A stretch of 64,000 nt of DNA from a bacterium (GCA_030426085.1 JAUHYW010000034.1:28332-92331), one strand, 5' to 3'; positions 9,183-21,643 are shown, counted from the first letter of the stretch. A program made the numbers and translations. Notes: generated by a model not told the origin, from the sequence alone.

Positions 9183-10124
9183 ATGGGTCGGCGGTTGAGG
9201 TACATGGCGCACGGCTTTCAGCCGGTGGAGCTGACGTGGAGGTGCGCCCAGGCGCGCTATCTGATGCGCCCGGGGCGGGAGGCCAACCGGCGCATCGTCG
9301 GCGTGATCGGGCAGGCGATGCGGTTGCACGGCGACGATGTGCGGCTGTACTTCGCGGGGGGCACCTGCAACCACATCCACATCGTCGCGGCGTTCCGCAG
9401 CGCCGAGGTGAAGGCCGCCTGGGTCTGTCACGTGCGGACGAACCTGTCGAAGGAGCTGGGTGATCTGTTCGGCTGGTCAGGGGCGCACTGGGAGCGGCGG
9501 TCGATGGATATCCCCATCCTCGATGACGCGGCCTTGTGGTCGCGGTTCGTGTATCTCGCAGGGCAGGCGACGGCGGCCGGGTTGGTGCGCCGGGCGGCGG
9601 ATTGGCCGGGGGTGCGGTGGATCCAGGCGGTGACGGAGGGCGAGCCGCTGGTCGGCGTGTGGTACGACCGGACGCGGCTGTATCGGATGCGGAAGGCTTG
9701 GGAGGCTCGAGCGGTGGCGCGCCGCGGGCCTCGGCCGGTGCTGGCGGATGTCGCTGAGGCGCGCACGGTGGTGCTGTCCCCCCCGCCGATGTGGGCCGGG
9801 TTGGGTGATGAGGCGCTGCGCGCGCGGTGGCGGGAGGTGGTCGAGGTGGCCGAGGCGCGGTTTCCAGCGCCGCGGCAGATCCTGGGCCGGGCGAGGGTCC
9901 TCAGGGTGAGGCCGCATGATCGACCGGGTCGCAGCAAGCGCAGCCCGGCGCCCGCGGTGCACGCGGGCTGCCGCGGGCTGCGCGTGGCGTGGTGGGCCTT
10001 GTATCGCGCGTTCGTGGAGACATACCGCGCGGCGATGGAGATGCTCAGGGTGGGGGTCGAGGGCTGCGGGTTTCCGGCGGAGGGGTGTCGGCCGGCGTGC
10101 ATGGCGCTCGGGCCGGGTGGGTAG
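9183..10124 (+). CDS. REP-associated tyrosine transposase (RAYT, IS200/IS605-like Y1 transposase)
   Basis: The 313-aa protein carries a Y1-type HUH motif with His64 and His66 (CNHIHIVAAF), where RAYTs have PNHxH. The helix with the catalytic tyrosine is FVYLAGQATAAGLVRRAADW, with Tyr124; typical RAYTs show YxxxNPxRAGLVxxPEDY at this place. Such enzymes nick single-stranded DNA at hairpins and spread REP palindromes. A ribosome site (CGGAGG) precedes the ATG. The C-terminal 120 residues are Arg/Pro-rich and look extended compared with usual RAYTs of 150-230 aa. Two tandem hairpin-forming repeats lie 230 bp downstream, which fits a transposase with its cognate REPs. Confidence 0.8.
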   Translation: MGRRLRYMAHGFQPVELTWRCAQARYLMRPGREANRRIVGVIGQAMRLHGDDVRLYFAGGTCNHIHIVAAFRSAEVKAAWVCHVRTNLSKELGDLFGWSGAHWERRSMDIPILDDAALWSRFVYLAGQATAAGLVRRAADWPGVRWIQAVTEGEPLVGVWYDRTRLYRMRKAWEARAVARRGPRPVLADVAEARTVVLSPPPMWAGLGDEALRARWREVVEVAEARFPAPRQILGRARVLRVRPHDRPGRSKRSPAPAVHAGCRGLRVAWWALYRAFVETYRAAMEMLRVGVEGCGFPAEGCRPACMALGPGG

Positions 10125-10423
10125 GGCAGGGCGAGGCCGCCGGGTTCGGTCGTGATTCGGTTGCTGGGGGCGCCGGGGGCGCGGGGGAGAGGTGCGCGTC
10201 GGGTTCGGGCTGCGGGGATGGGTGGGGCCGGCGGTGGCGTGGGGCATGCGGACGTGACCGTGGGATGGGGCAGATTGGCGATGGTCGAGCGGGTTTGTAG
10301 CCCGTAATCGGGTGCGCGCCCGTGATGCTGCTATTGTGTAGCCATCGAGTACTTCCAGGTGGTTGCCACCTCTTGGACTCTACTCCCAGGTGGTTGCCAC
10401 CTCTTGGACTGGGCTACGATCGC
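10125..10423. other. Non-coding spacer after the RAYT gene
   Basis: About 230 bp of G-rich sequence without convincing coding potential is followed by the pair of hairpin repeats at 10355-10410. The next gene ends at 10424 on the opposite strand, so the repeats lie between two convergent genes, a typical position for REP elements. Confidence 0.6.
10355..10410. repeat. Tandem pair of 25-bp REP-like hairpins
   Basis: Two exact 25-bp direct repeats occupy 10355-10379 and 10386-10410. Each contains AGGTGG-TTG-CCACCT, a 6-bp stem with a 3-nt loop, and the outer CC and GG can extend the stem past a small bulge. Pairing of two identical short palindromes downstream of a RAYT gene is the usual REP doublet (REPIN-like) layout. 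Confidence 0.75.
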
Positions 10424-10920
10424 TCACCCATCCCGCCGGGCCGCCGCGATCACCGCCCGGCGCACCGCGCGGTCCCGCCAATCCCGGGCGCCGTCGAACC
10501 GCAGCACCGCCCGGCCCCCGACCACCACGAAGGTCACCGGCAGATCCGACACGTCGAGGCCATCGGTGATCACCTGAGCGTCCGCCCGGCGCAGGGCGGG
10601 GGACGGCGCACCCACGAACCGCCGGATCGCTTGCCAGTCGGGGTCGGTGGCGACCGCCAGCACCGGGATGGGGGCCTCGGCGGCGAAGTCGAGCAGGCCG
10701 GGCAGCTCCTCGCGGCAGGGGGGGCACCACGTCGCCCAGATGTGGAGGACGAACGGGCCCTCGGGCAGCGGCGTCGGCGTATCATCCGGCCCGTAGAGCG
10801 TGAGCGTGGGCAGCGGCCGATCCAGGTGCCACCCACTTGGATCATCGACGGTCAGCGCTCGCCAGCCGAGCCACAGCGCGAGCTGCGCCGCGACCAGCAG
10901 GGCGACGATGCGCAGAGCCC

Positions 10921-10924
<4 letters not shown>
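10424..10924 (-). CDS. TlpA/ResA-type membrane-anchored thioredoxin
   Basis: The 166-aa protein has one N-terminal signal anchor (LRIVALLVAAQLALWLGW) and a thioredoxin domain facing the periplasm, with the active site Cys-Pro-Pro-Cys in WATWCPPCREELPG and a cis-Pro-like segment SDLPVTFVV. TlpA/ResA proteins reduce or oxidise disulfides in extracytoplasmic proteins. Translation starts at a GTG overlapping the TGA of the efflux pump (GTGA), so it is translationally coupled as the last gene of the metal-efflux operon. A role in keeping the Cys-rich metal-binding modules of the upstream CzcB-like protein reduced is an attractive inference. An inverted repeat lies inside the gene at 10819-10843. 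Confidence 0.85.
10819..10843. repeat. Inverted repeat inside the TlpA-like gene, similar to the REP pair
   Basis: Ten-base arms GATCCAGGTG and CACTTGGATC, differing at one position, flank CCACC. The order CCAGGTG...CCACC...CTTGG is shared with the tandem hairpins 450 bp away. It encodes part of the segment after the signal anchor, so it could be a domesticated REP or chance. Confidence 0.45.
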
Positions 10925-14006
<3,082 letters not shown>

Positions 14007-14010
<4 letters not shown>

Positions 14011-15791
14011 TCGCCGGGCCCCTCGACCTCGCAGCAGCCGGCGCCGATGGCGTCGCGCATCAGCTCGGTGCGCAGCAGGAAGGCGCCCTCGACGACGACC
14101 GGCGCGCCGGGCGCCACGTCGCCCAGGACGTGCACCCGCCGGCCGTCGCTGCGCCCGAGGTGCACGGCCCGCGGGCTGTAGACCCCCGCGGCGGTCTGCA
14201 CGAAGACCACCGACCGCTCGCCCACCTGCTGGATGGCGCCGATGGGCACGGTCAGCGCCTCGGCGCTGGCCTCGACGATGACCGAGGCCCGGGCGAAGGC
14301 CCCGGCCCGCAGGCGGCCCTCGGGGTCGGGCACGGTGGCCCGGGCGGTGACCGCCCGGGTGCGGGGGTCGATCTCGGCGGCGACGACGTCGATGGTGCCC
14401 CGCACGGCGCCCGGCTGCCCGGTGATCCGCAGCTCGACCGGCAGCCCGGGGCGCAGGGCGGCGGCGCGGGCCTCGGGCACGTCGACGAGGGCCCACTTGC
14501 GGGCGGGATCGGCGACGGTGGCCAGCGAGACGGTCTCGTCGGCGTAGGTCCCGAGCACGGCCGGGCGGTGGATGACGACCCCGTCGATGGGCGCCCGCAC
14601 GACGAAGCGCCCGCTGTCGGCTTCGGCCCCGCCCAGCTCGAGCCCGGACTCGATGGCCTTCAGCGCGGCGCGGGCCTCGGCGGCCTCGCGGCGGGCGGCC
14701 TCGACCCGGCGCTCGCTGGTGATGGCGTTGGCTTTGAGCTCTCGCTGGCGGCGGACCTCGGCCCGGGCGGTCTCGAGCCGGGCCCGGGCGGCGCGGCGGC
14801 GGGCCTGGAGGTCGCCGATGCGGGCGCTCTCCAGGCCGAACAGCGGCTGGCCGGCCTCGACCCGATCGCCGAGGTCGACCTCGATCGCGCGCACGATGCC
14901 CGCGATGGGCGCCCGGATGTCGGCCAGGCGGTTGCGGTCGTGGTCCAGGCGGGCCGGGGCCTCGATCCGCTCGGCGAGGCCGCTGCGCACGGCGGGCACG
15001 GTGGTGATGCCGGCGGTGGCGGCGATGGCCGGGTCGCGGAAGCGGATGCGGGTGCCGGGCGCGAGCCCGTGCTCTTCGCCGGGGGGCCGGGCGTGGCCCG
15101 CGTGATCCGCGGCGGCGGCCTCGGCGCCCGCACGGGCGTCGTGGTCGCCGGGGGGCGGGTCGGCGTAGACGTTCATGACCGGCGGGGGCAGGGGGTTGCA
15201 CTGCGGGCAGACCGACTCGGGCAGCCGGTGCTCTTTGCAGTAGTCGCCGGCGGCTTCGAAGAGCGGCAGCAGCTCGGGGTTGCACAGGGTGCACATGGAC
15301 TCGGGCACGTCGTGGGGCGGGCACCAGTCGTCGGGGTCGGCCACCGCGGGGCGCCTCGGCGCCTCGTCGCCGGGGGGTCGAGCCCGATGGGCGTGCCCGT
15401 GGTCGCCGGCGGGCGGGTCGGCGTAGATGTTCACGATCGGCGGGGGCAGGGGGTTGCACTGCGGGCAGACCGACTCGGGCAGCCGGTGCTCTTCGCAGTA
15501 GTCGCCCGCGGCTTTGAAGAGGGGCAGCAGCTCGGGGTTGCACAGGGTGCACATGGACTCGGGCACGTCGTGGGGCATACACCAGTCGTCGGGATCGGCC
15601 ACCGCGGGGCGCTTCGGCGCCGCCCGCTCGGGCTTTGCACGGGCGGGCTCGGAGGGCGCCGCGGAGGGCGTCTCGGAGGCCACCTTCTCGGGCGTCGGCG
15701 TCGCCGGCCGATCGGGCTGACAGCCGAGCGTGGCCAGCCCGAGGCACGGCGCCATCCAGCACAGCGCCATCCAGCAGAGCGCGCGGGTCAT
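14007..15791 (-). CDS. CzcB-like periplasmic adaptor lipoprotein with duplicated Cys/His metal-binding module
   Basis: The 594-aa protein has a lipoprotein signal (lipobox TLGC, Cys24). Residues 61-126 and 147-212 are near-identical modules, 86 residues apart. Each contains WCxPHDVPESMCTLCNPELL followed by a second half with CxEHRLPESVCPQCNP: six Cys and two His per module. His/Asp-rich linkers follow (GDHGHAHRAR; DHAGHARPPGEEHG). From residue 250 the protein is a normal membrane-fusion adaptor: a lipoyl half-motif (IRAPIAGIVRAIEVDLGDRV), a coiled-coil hairpin, the second half (VRAPIDGVVIHRPAVLGTY), then beta-barrel and membrane-proximal domains. The modules probably bind metal before hand-over to the pump. 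The ATGA overlap with the pump gene supports one operon. Confidence 0.88.
15096..15611 (-). repeat. 258-bp in-frame tandem duplication within the adaptor gene
   Basis: The DNA coding for the two Cys/His modules is repeated with a period of 258 bp (15354-15611 and 15096-15353 on the minus strand). The first 200 bp of each unit are almost identical, including silent positions. This indicates a recent duplication or ongoing gene conversion. Confidence 0.8.
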
Positions 15792-15823
15792 CGGAGGTCT
15801 CCTGGCAGGGCCGGGCGCAAGGC

Positions 15824-16819
15824 TCAGCCGTGCCCGGTCCAGGACTCGATCGTGTGGTGGAAGTGGTCCAGCAGCCCCTCGCCGCCGACGTGGGGCGCGA
15901 TCAGAATCAGCCCGACGGCCAGCAGCGCCAGCCCCAGGCCCCGCCGGGGCGCGCTCGCCCGGTGGCCGCCGCCCACGAGCAGGGCCACCCGCAGCCGCAG
16001 CGTGGCCCGGTCGTGGGGGCACAGCGTCGCGATGCCCGGTCGGATGGGGCGCACAGCGGCCCGCACGAGGCTCTGGGCCAGGGCCAGCGGATCGGCGCCG
16101 AGGGCGACCGCCTCCCGATCGCAGGCCGCCTCCCGGGCGTCGCGCCAGCGCTCGGCGTCGGCCGTCAGCCAGCGCCCGGCCGGGTTGAGCCACAGCGCGG
16201 CCCGCAGCGCGGCGAGGCGCAGGACGTCCCGCTTCCGGGCGTGGGCCGCCTCGTGCAGCAGCGCCGCCCGCAGCCGCTCGGGGTCGCCCTCGGCGAAGGC
16301 GGCGGCGGCGAAGTCGGCCCGCACGGCCAGGATCGGGCGGCGGATCCCGAAGGTGAACGCGGCCGGCAGGTCGTCGCCGTCGACGACCCACACCGGCCAC
16401 CGGCGCAGGGCGGGCAGACCGCCGGAGAGCGCGTCGACCCGGCGGCTCAGCGGGGTCCCGGTCTGGCGGCGCAGCGGGGCGGTCGAGTCGTCGCCCCGGC
16501 GGCGGGCGAGCATCACGAGGCCGGCGGTCAGCAGCACCAGCAGCAGCCCGTCGACGCAGGCCGCGCCGACGTGCTCGAGCCGGCAGGCGGCCAGCGCCGA
16601 CCAGGGCAGGAGCTGGCTCACGGCGGCGGACAGCAGCCAGCCGAGGGGCAGCGCGACCGGCAGCACCAGCCACAGCCAGGCGGTGCCGTCGCCGAAGTCG
16701 GCCCAGGCGCCCCGCCGCTTGCGATCGGCCAGGGCCCGGCGGCTGACGAGGGTCAGGATCGGGGTGATCACCAGCAGCACGATCGCCAGCGCGCTGACCG
16801 GGAAGACGAGATCAGCCAT
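15824..16819 (-). CDS. BlaR1/MecR1-type M56 membrane metalloprotease sensor, short form
   Basis: The 331-aa protein has hydrophobic segments at about 5-25, 48-70, 88-106 and 298-312 and a cytosolic M56 protease domain with His189-Glu190-x-x-His193 in [13 protein letters not shown] and a downstream Glu in [12 protein letters not shown]56 proteins of the BlaR1 type sense an external signal and trigger loss of the cognate BlaI repressor. BlaR1 itself carries an extracellular penicillin-binding domain; here that domain is missing and the protein ends with a short His-rich tail ([10 protein letters not shown]), which could sense metal (inference). It overlaps the repressor gene by 8 bp and precedes the adaptor gene by 32 bp. 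Confidence 0.85.
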   Translation of the reverse strand: MADLVFPVSALAIVLLVITPILTLVSRRALADRKRRGAWADFGDGTAWLWLVLPVALPLGWLLSAAVSQLLPWSALAACRLEHVGAACVDGLLLVLLTAGLVMLARRRGDDSTAPLRRQTGTPLSRRVDALSGGLPALRRWPVWVVDGDDLPAAFTFGIRRPILAVRADFAAAAFAEGDPERLRAALLHEAAHARKRDVLRLAALRAALWLNPAGRWLTADAERWRDAREAACDREAVALGADPLALAQSLVRAAVRPIRPGIATLCPHDRATLRLRVALLVGGGHRASAPRRGLGLALLAVGLILIAPHVGGEGLLDHFHHTIESWTGHG

Positions 16820-17249
16820 CGCCGTCGCCTCCCCTGGCCGCTCGGCGGGCGCGGATGAGGGCCTCGAGCCGCTCCAGCTCGCCGTCGTCGGCCTCGGCGA
16901 CCTGCTCGACGAGCAGCGCCATCGCCGCCCGCCGGCCCACCGGGGGCAGGCTGGCGAGCACGTCCCGGGTGGCCTGCTCGATGAAGCCCTCCCGGGTCAT
17001 CCGGGCCCGGTAGACGTAGCGCCGGCCGTCCTTGCGCCGGTCGAGCAGCCCCTTGTCGTGCAGGCGGGAGACGGTGGTCATCACCGTGGTGTAGGCCAGC
17101 GGGCGGCACGCCTCGATGAGCCGGTGCACGTCGGCCACGGCGAACTCGTCGGCGTCCAGGCCCCAGACGACCTCCATGATCTCGGCCTCGAGGTCGAAGA
17201 GCGAGACCCGCAGGCCGCTCTCGTCGGGGCGGAGCTTCATGCCTTTCAC
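16812..17249 (-). CDS. BlaI/MecI/CopY-family transcriptional repressor
   Basis: The 145-aa protein shows the winged-helix fold of the family: [18 protein letters not shown], then the recognition-helix region [20 protein letters not shown], then the wing [20 protein letters not shown]. BlaI-type repressors bind dyad operators as dimers and are inactivated through a partner M56 protease, which is encoded next and overlaps this gene. The start is a GTG at 17249 preceded by CGAGGAG; an internal ATG at 17240 is the alternative. A 27-bp perfect palindrome sits 35 bp upstream, so autoregulation of the whole efflux operon is likely. Confidence 0.9.
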   Translation of the reverse strand: MKGMKLRPDESGLRVSLFDLEAEIMEVVWGLDADEFAVADVHRLIEACRPLAYTTVMTTVSRLHDKGLLDRRKDGRRYVYRARMTREGFIEQATRDVLASLPPVGRRAAMALLVEQVAEADDGELERLEALIRARRAARGGDGDG

Positions 17250-17283
17250 GGGTGCTCCTCGCGGCCGTCGTCGCCGTCGCCGT

Positions 17284-17310
17284 TCATCTACGACCGCCGG
17301 TCGTAGATGA
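17284..17310. promoter_or_regulatory. 27-bp perfect palindrome, predicted operator of the BlaI-type repressor
   Basis: Arms of 13 bp (TCATCTACGACCG and its exact reverse complement) flank one central C at 17297. The CTACGAC...GTCGTAG core resembles operators bound by BlaI-family repressors. It lies just upstream of the repressor gene in the spacer before the divergent reductase gene at 17532, so it could also affect that promoter. Confidence 0.8.
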
Positions 17311-17531
17311 TGGAAGCTAAGCCCGGGGGTCGGGCCGTGTCAAGTCGGGGCGGGCCCCCGGTCGGCGCCTCACAGCCCATGCAGATATGCACAGGCCGTG
17401 TGCCGGATTGGCCGCAGATGTATCAGGAGGCATGGGGTAGGGTGTCTCTGCGGCCGAGGAGAGAGCCCGGCCCCGCAGAAGCCACCGCGAGTCATCGCAG
17501 TCGAGTCATCGAGAGTCATCGGAGGGATGAG

Positions 17532-18539
17532 ATGCAGAACGTGCAGTCCATGAAGGCCGTCGTGCAGACGCAGTTCGGTTCGCCCGAGGTCCTGACCGTG
17601 CAGACCGTGCCCGTGCCGGCCATCGGCCCCCGCGACGTCCGGGTCCGGGTGCTCGCCAGCCCGGTCACCAGCGGTGATCGGCGGCTGCGGTCGGCCGACT
17701 TCCCCGGCATCTCGATGGTGCCCGGGCGCCTGCTGATGGGCATCACCCGCCCCCGCCACGCCATCCCGGGCACGATGTTCGCCGGCCGGGTCGAAGCCAT
17801 CGGAGCCGAGGTGACCCGCTTCGCGGTGGGTGACGATGTCTTCGGGAGCTGCGATGGCGGGGCCCACGCCGAGTACTTGAGTGTGTCCGAGGGGGGCCCC
17901 ATCGCGGCCATGCCCGAAGGCATGGACCACGCCGAGGCCGCGGCGGTGCCCTACGGGGCGGTCACGGCCCTGATGGTCCTGCGGGACGCGGGCGGGGTGG
18001 CCCCCGGCGAGCGGGTCCTCATCGTCGGCGCGGCGGGCGAGGTGGGGCGGTTCGCGGTGCAGATGGCCCGCCACCTCGGCGCCCGGGTGACCGCGGTGTG
18101 CGCCGCAGACGACTTCGATCTGGTGCGCAGCCTGGGCGCCGAGGAGGTCATCGACTACCGCGCCGAGGACTTCACCGAGAGCGATCGGCGATGGGACGTG
18201 GTCTTCGACACCGCCGACGCCACCCGCTACGGGCGCTGCAAGCGGGTGCTGAGCGAGGGGGGGCGCTTCCTCTCGATCCACCTCACGGTGCGCACGCTGC
18301 TGGCGGTGCTGGCGACCTCGCTCTTCGGGCGGCGCAAGGCGAAGCTGGTCTTCGCGATGGGCGGGGCCGAGGGGATGGCGGCGGTGCGGGCGCTGCTGGT
18401 CTCGGGGGCGCTGCGCCCGGTCGTCGGTCGGCGGCTGCCGCTCGGTCGGATCGCCGAGGCTCACGAGACGCGGGGCGTGCCCCGGGGCAGCGCGGTGGTC
18501 ACCATGGCCGAGGCGGTGGCGCTGCGGCGGGCGGCGTAG
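17532..18539 (+). CDS. Zinc-independent medium-chain NAD(P)-dependent reductase (quinone oxidoreductase-like)
   Basis: The 335-aa protein has the MDR plan: a GroES-like N-domain (MKAVVQTQFGSPEVLTVQ, IPGTMFAGRVEAIGAEV), then a Rossmann domain with VLIVGAAGEVGRFAVQMARH and the second strand VTAVCAADDFDLVRSLGAEE. The Cys/His ligands of zinc alcohol dehydrogenases are absent, so it is closest to quinone oxidoreductase or enoyl reductase types that reduce C=C bonds or quinones with NADPH. The ATG at 17532 follows a GGAGG; a second ATG at 17550 gives the more typical MKAVV start. It stands alone, divergent from the efflux operon and convergent with the DUF2330 gene. Confidence 0.88.
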   Translation: MQNVQSMKAVVQTQFGSPEVLTVQTVPVPAIGPRDVRVRVLASPVTSGDRRLRSADFPGISMVPGRLLMGITRPRHAIPGTMFAGRVEAIGAEVTRFAVGDDVFGSCDGGAHAEYLSVSEGGPIAAMPEGMDHAEAAAVPYGAVTALMVLRDAGGVAPGERVLIVGAAGEVGRFAVQMARHLGARVTAVCAADDFDLVRSLGAEEVIDYRAEDFTESDRRWDVVFDTADATRYGRCKRVLSEGGRFLSIHLTVRTLLAVLATSLFGRRKAKLVFAMGGAEGMAAVRALLVSGALRPVVGRRLPLGRIAEAHETRGVPRGSAVVTMAEAVALRRAA

Positions 18540-18551
18540 GTCGGGCCGGGC

Positions 18552-20207
18552 TCAGCGCCGCCGACGCAGCCCGATCAGGCCCAGCAGCGCCAGCAGCCCC
18601 AGGGTGGTCGGCGCGGCGCCGTCGCCCGCGTCGCACGCGCAGCCGCTCTCGAGCGAGCGGATGGGGTTCATCGCCTCGATGATGTCGGTGCGATCCTCCT
18701 GCACCTCGTTGGGGCCGGCGGTCAGGGCGCGCTCGATGACCAGCGCCCCCGGCACGCCCTCGCCGCGCACGGTCTCCCCCGCCTGCCGCCGGATGAGGTT
18801 CGGGTTCTGGCCGTCGTCGAGCCGGAAGCGGATGCCGCTCGGGGTCTCGATGACCGCCCGCTCCCACAGCCGGTTGCCGTCCACGTCGCAGCGCACCCGG
18901 CGGATGGCGGTGCGCCGGTTGGGCACGTCGCCCAGGTCGGGGTTGAACTCGAACTCGGGGTCGAGATCCATCTCGGCCGGGCTGAGCGTCGAGTACAGCC
19001 GGGTCAGGTAGGGGTTGGCCTCGGACAGCGCGCGCAGGTGGGTCCGGGGGGCGTTGTACTCCCGCTCGATGGCGTCGGCGAGCGCGGCCCCGTCGATCGC
19101 GATCTCGCGCTCCCGATAGCAGGTCGGGCAGTTGAGGTAGTCCTGCAGCGAGAGGTCGTCGGGCAGCAGGATGCCGAGCCGCACGAGCCGCTGGAGGTCG
19201 GGGTCGGGCGACCACGGCAGGTCCCACAGGGCCAGCGCGTCGACGATGTCCATGTCGTCCTCGGCCTGCCGCACCGCATCGAGGGTGAACTCGGGGAAGA
19301 CCCGCAGCCGGATGTCGGCCGGCCCGGCGAAGTCGGTGGCGAACGCCTTGCCGTTGGCCTCGTCGGCGGCCTGGCTCACCACGTCGGCGTAGTTCTGGCC
19401 GCTGTTCTGCCAGTCGATGGCCGCCTCGTTGATCACGACGTGGCGGTAGTTGAGCGGGATGGCCCGCCGGGTGCCGAGCACATGGACGATGATGCCCATG
19501 TCGGGGTCGGCGGCGACCGCGGTGGGCACGATGGGGATCGTCGGGCGGTCGCTGGGGAAGCTCAGCCGCAGCGGGGCCACATCGCCGCTCTCCCGGTCGG
19601 GCAGCAGCTTCACCGCGACGAAGGCGGCCCCCATCTCGAGGTAGGGCCCCAGCCGGGCGTCGGTCTCTTCGGGGATCTGGTAGCCGTTCTCGTCGAGCCA
19701 GCCGCGCAGGTCGTCGATGGTCTCGGCCCGCAGGGTGGCGATGTCGAAGGGGCCCACCGGCTCCCGGGAGAGGACCTGCACTCCGCCGCCGGGCTCGCCG
19801 GGCGCGGCCCCGGCGTCGACGCTGGTGAACCCGGCGTCGGCCGCGGCGAAGGCCACTTCGTCGCGGTCGCAGCTCGAGTCGAGCTCGGTGCGCAGCGTGA
19901 AGCGGGGCGCGAACTGGTTGTCGAGCACGGTGAAGAGCTGCTCGCTCGAGAGGGAGACCTCGACGTCGGGCGAGGTGGGCAGCAGCCAGCCGAACTCGGT
20001 CGGCGGGCCCTGGTAGGTGATGCGCACGTGCATGTGCAGGCGCTCGCCGTCGTGGCCGAAGAGGATGCGCTCGGCGGCCTGGTTGACCGGCTGGCTGTTG
20101 TCGCAGAAGAGGCCGCCGCAGGCGAGGGCGGCCGAGGGGGCGAGCAGGGCGGCGCCGAGGACGGCGGCGGCGAGGGGCGTCGCGGGCAGGCGAAGGGTCG
20201 GGTTCAT
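18552..20207 (-). CDS. DUF2330 secreted protein with MYXO-CTERM-like C-terminus
   Basis: The 551-aa protein has a signal peptide ending at ALACGGLFCDN, the hallmark start of DUF2330 proteins, and the FGWLLPTSPDVEV segment of that family. Other conserved-looking pieces are FVAVKLLPDRESG and PTAVAADPDMGIIVHVLG. At the end, SGCACDAGDGAAPTTLGLLA leads into one transmembrane helix and four arginines. This Cys-helix-Arg tail is the MYXO-CTERM type of sorting signal, which directs proteins to the myxobacterial surface. Function is unknown; the family is common in myxobacteria. The FHA/sigma-54 activator gene lies 86 bp upstream on the same strand and may control it. Confidence 0.88.
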   Translation of the reverse strand: MNPTLRLPATPLAAAVLGAALLAPSAALACGGLFCDNSQPVNQAAERILFGHDGERLHMHVRITYQGPPTEFGWLLPTSPDVEVSLSSEQLFTVLDNQFAPRFTLRTELDSSCDRDEVAFAAADAGFTSVDAGAAPGEPGGGVQVLSREPVGPFDIATLRAETIDDLRGWLDENGYQIPEETDARLGPYLEMGAAFVAVKLLPDRESGDVAPLRLSFPSDRPTIPIVPTAVAADPDMGIIVHVLGTRRAIPLNYRHVVINEAAIDWQNSGQNYADVVSQAADEANGKAFATDFAGPADIRLRVFPEFTLDAVRQAEDDMDIVDALALWDLPWSPDPDLQRLVRLGILLPDDLSLQDYLNCPTCYREREIAIDGAALADAIEREYNAPRTHLRALSEANPYLTRLYSTLSPAEMDLDPEFEFNPDLGDVPNRRTAIRRVRCDVDGNRLWERAVIETPSGIRFRLDDGQNPNLIRRQAGETVRGEGVPGALVIERALTAGPNEVQEDRTDIIEAMNPIRSLESGCACDAGDGAAPTTLGLLALLGLIGLRRRR

Positions 20208-20293
20208 CGGGGTCTCCACGTCGGGGGTGCTGCGCGGGACGACGTGGGCGGGCGGCCTTACACCGGCGATGGGATCTCTCTCGGCGCTGTCGC

Positions 20294-21643
20294 TCAGTCC
20301 TGCCCGCGGGCGGCCTCGACGTCGATGCCCAGGCGCTCGCACACCCGGCGCAGCGTGCGGCGGCTGGTGCCCAGGCGGGCGGCCGACGCCCGGATGGATC
20401 CGCCGCAGGCCTTCAGCGCGGCCTCGACGGTCTCCCGATCGAGGACCGGCGCCGGGCAGGGCTTGGAGTGCACCGGCGTCGGATCGACCACCCGGGCCCG
20501 GGCCCGGACCACCGCCACCGCGTCGGGCAGGTGCCGCGATCCGATCGGCCGGTCGCCCGCCCGGCGGTGGGCGGTGCGCGCGACGCTCTGGAGCTCGCGC
20601 AGGTTCTCCGGCCAGGGGTAGAGGGCCAGCGCCTCGAAGGCGCCGGCGGTGAAGGCGGCCGGCTCGAGCCCCGCCAGCTCGCCGATCCAGCGGCCGAGGT
20701 CTTCGATCCGGGCCCGCAGCGGCGGCAGCTCGATGGGCAGGCCGTCGCGGTAGAGCCGGGCCCGCAGGTCGCGCCGGAAGCGGCCGACGCCCACCGCCAC
20801 GTCCAGGTCGACGTGGGTCGCCGCGACGATGCGCGCGGTGGAGCGCTGAGCCCGCTCGCCGCCCTCCCGGCGGTAGACGCCGGTCTCGAGCACCCGCAGC
20901 AGGATGGCCTGGGCCTCGGGCGGCATCTCGCCCAGCTCGTCGAGGAAGAGCGTGCCGTCGGCGGCCTGCTCGAAGAGGCCCGGGCGGCCCTGGACCCCGG
21001 TGAAGGCGCCCGGCGCGGTGCCGAAGAGCTTCTGGGCCGCCGCGCCGCCCCGCAGCTCGGCGCAGTTGATCGCCACGAACGGCCCCGGGCGGCCGGCGGC
21101 GAGGGCCCGGGCGGCGAACTCCTTGCCGGTGCCGGTCTCGCCGACGATCACCACCGGCTCGGCGCCGTCGAGCCGGGCGTCGGCCTCGCGGCAGATCCGG
21201 CGGACCGCGGGGGCGCGGCCGGGCATGAACCGGTGGTCGGGGTCGTCGGCGGGCGGCCCGAAGCGGAAGACGAGCACGGTGTCGGCTAGGCGGATGACGT
21301 CCCCATCGGCGAGCGGGCGGCGGGCGCCGGGGGCGAGGGGCGCGCCGTCGTGCCACGAGCGGCGCGCCCGGGGGGTCGACAGCGCGAGCGTGGCGCCGCC
21401 CGGCGAGCGGTGGATCTCGGCGTGGGTCCGGGACAGGGCGGGGTCGCTCAGCCGGGCGCCGTCGACCCGGCGCCCGATGCGCAGGCTGTCCTGTAGTTCG
21501 AAGGTCTGGCCGACGAGGGCCGGGTCGACGGTGTGCACGACCCGCACATGGGCCGTCCAGCCGGGGCCGGTGGGCCCGGTGGGGTGGGATTCGGCGAGCG
21601 CGCCGGTCACGTCGCCGGTCGACGGCTCGGGGAAGATGGGCAT
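20294..21643 (-). CDS. FHA-domain sigma-54-dependent transcription activator
   Basis: The 449-aa regulator has three parts. An N-terminal FHA domain, about 35-125, has LRIGRRVDGARLSDPALSRT followed by HAEI, and would read phosphothreonine on a partner kinase. A sigma-54 AAA+ domain has Walker A VGETGTGKE, the GAFTG loop (APGAFTGVQGRPGLFEQA), Walker B LFLDELGEMPP and the R-finger region. A C-terminal Fis-type helix-turn-helix has ACGGSIRASAARLGTSRRTL. There is no receiver domain, so input is probably Ser/Thr phosphorylation, a typical myxobacterial arrangement; the large kinase at 24163 is one candidate partner but this is inference. Confidence 0.92.
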   Translation of the reverse strand: MPIFPEPSTGDVTGALAESHPTGPTGPGWTAHVRVVHTVDPALVGQTFELQDSLRIGRRVDGARLSDPALSRTHAEIHRSPGGATLALSTPRARRSWHDGAPLAPGARRPLADGDVIRLADTVLVFRFGPPADDPDHRFMPGRAPAVRRICREADARLDGAEPVVIVGETGTGKEFAARALAAGRPGPFVAINCAELRGGAAAQKLFGTAPGAFTGVQGRPGLFEQAADGTLFLDELGEMPPEAQAILLRVLETGVYRREGGERAQRSTARIVAATHVDLDVAVGVGRFRRDLRARLYRDGLPIELPPLRARIEDLGRWIGELAGLEPAAFTAGAFEALALYPWPENLRELQSVARTAHRRAGDRPIGSRHLPDAVAVVRARARVVDPTPVHSKPCPAPVLDRETVEAALKACGGSIRASAARLGTSRRTLRRVCERLGIDVEAARGQD

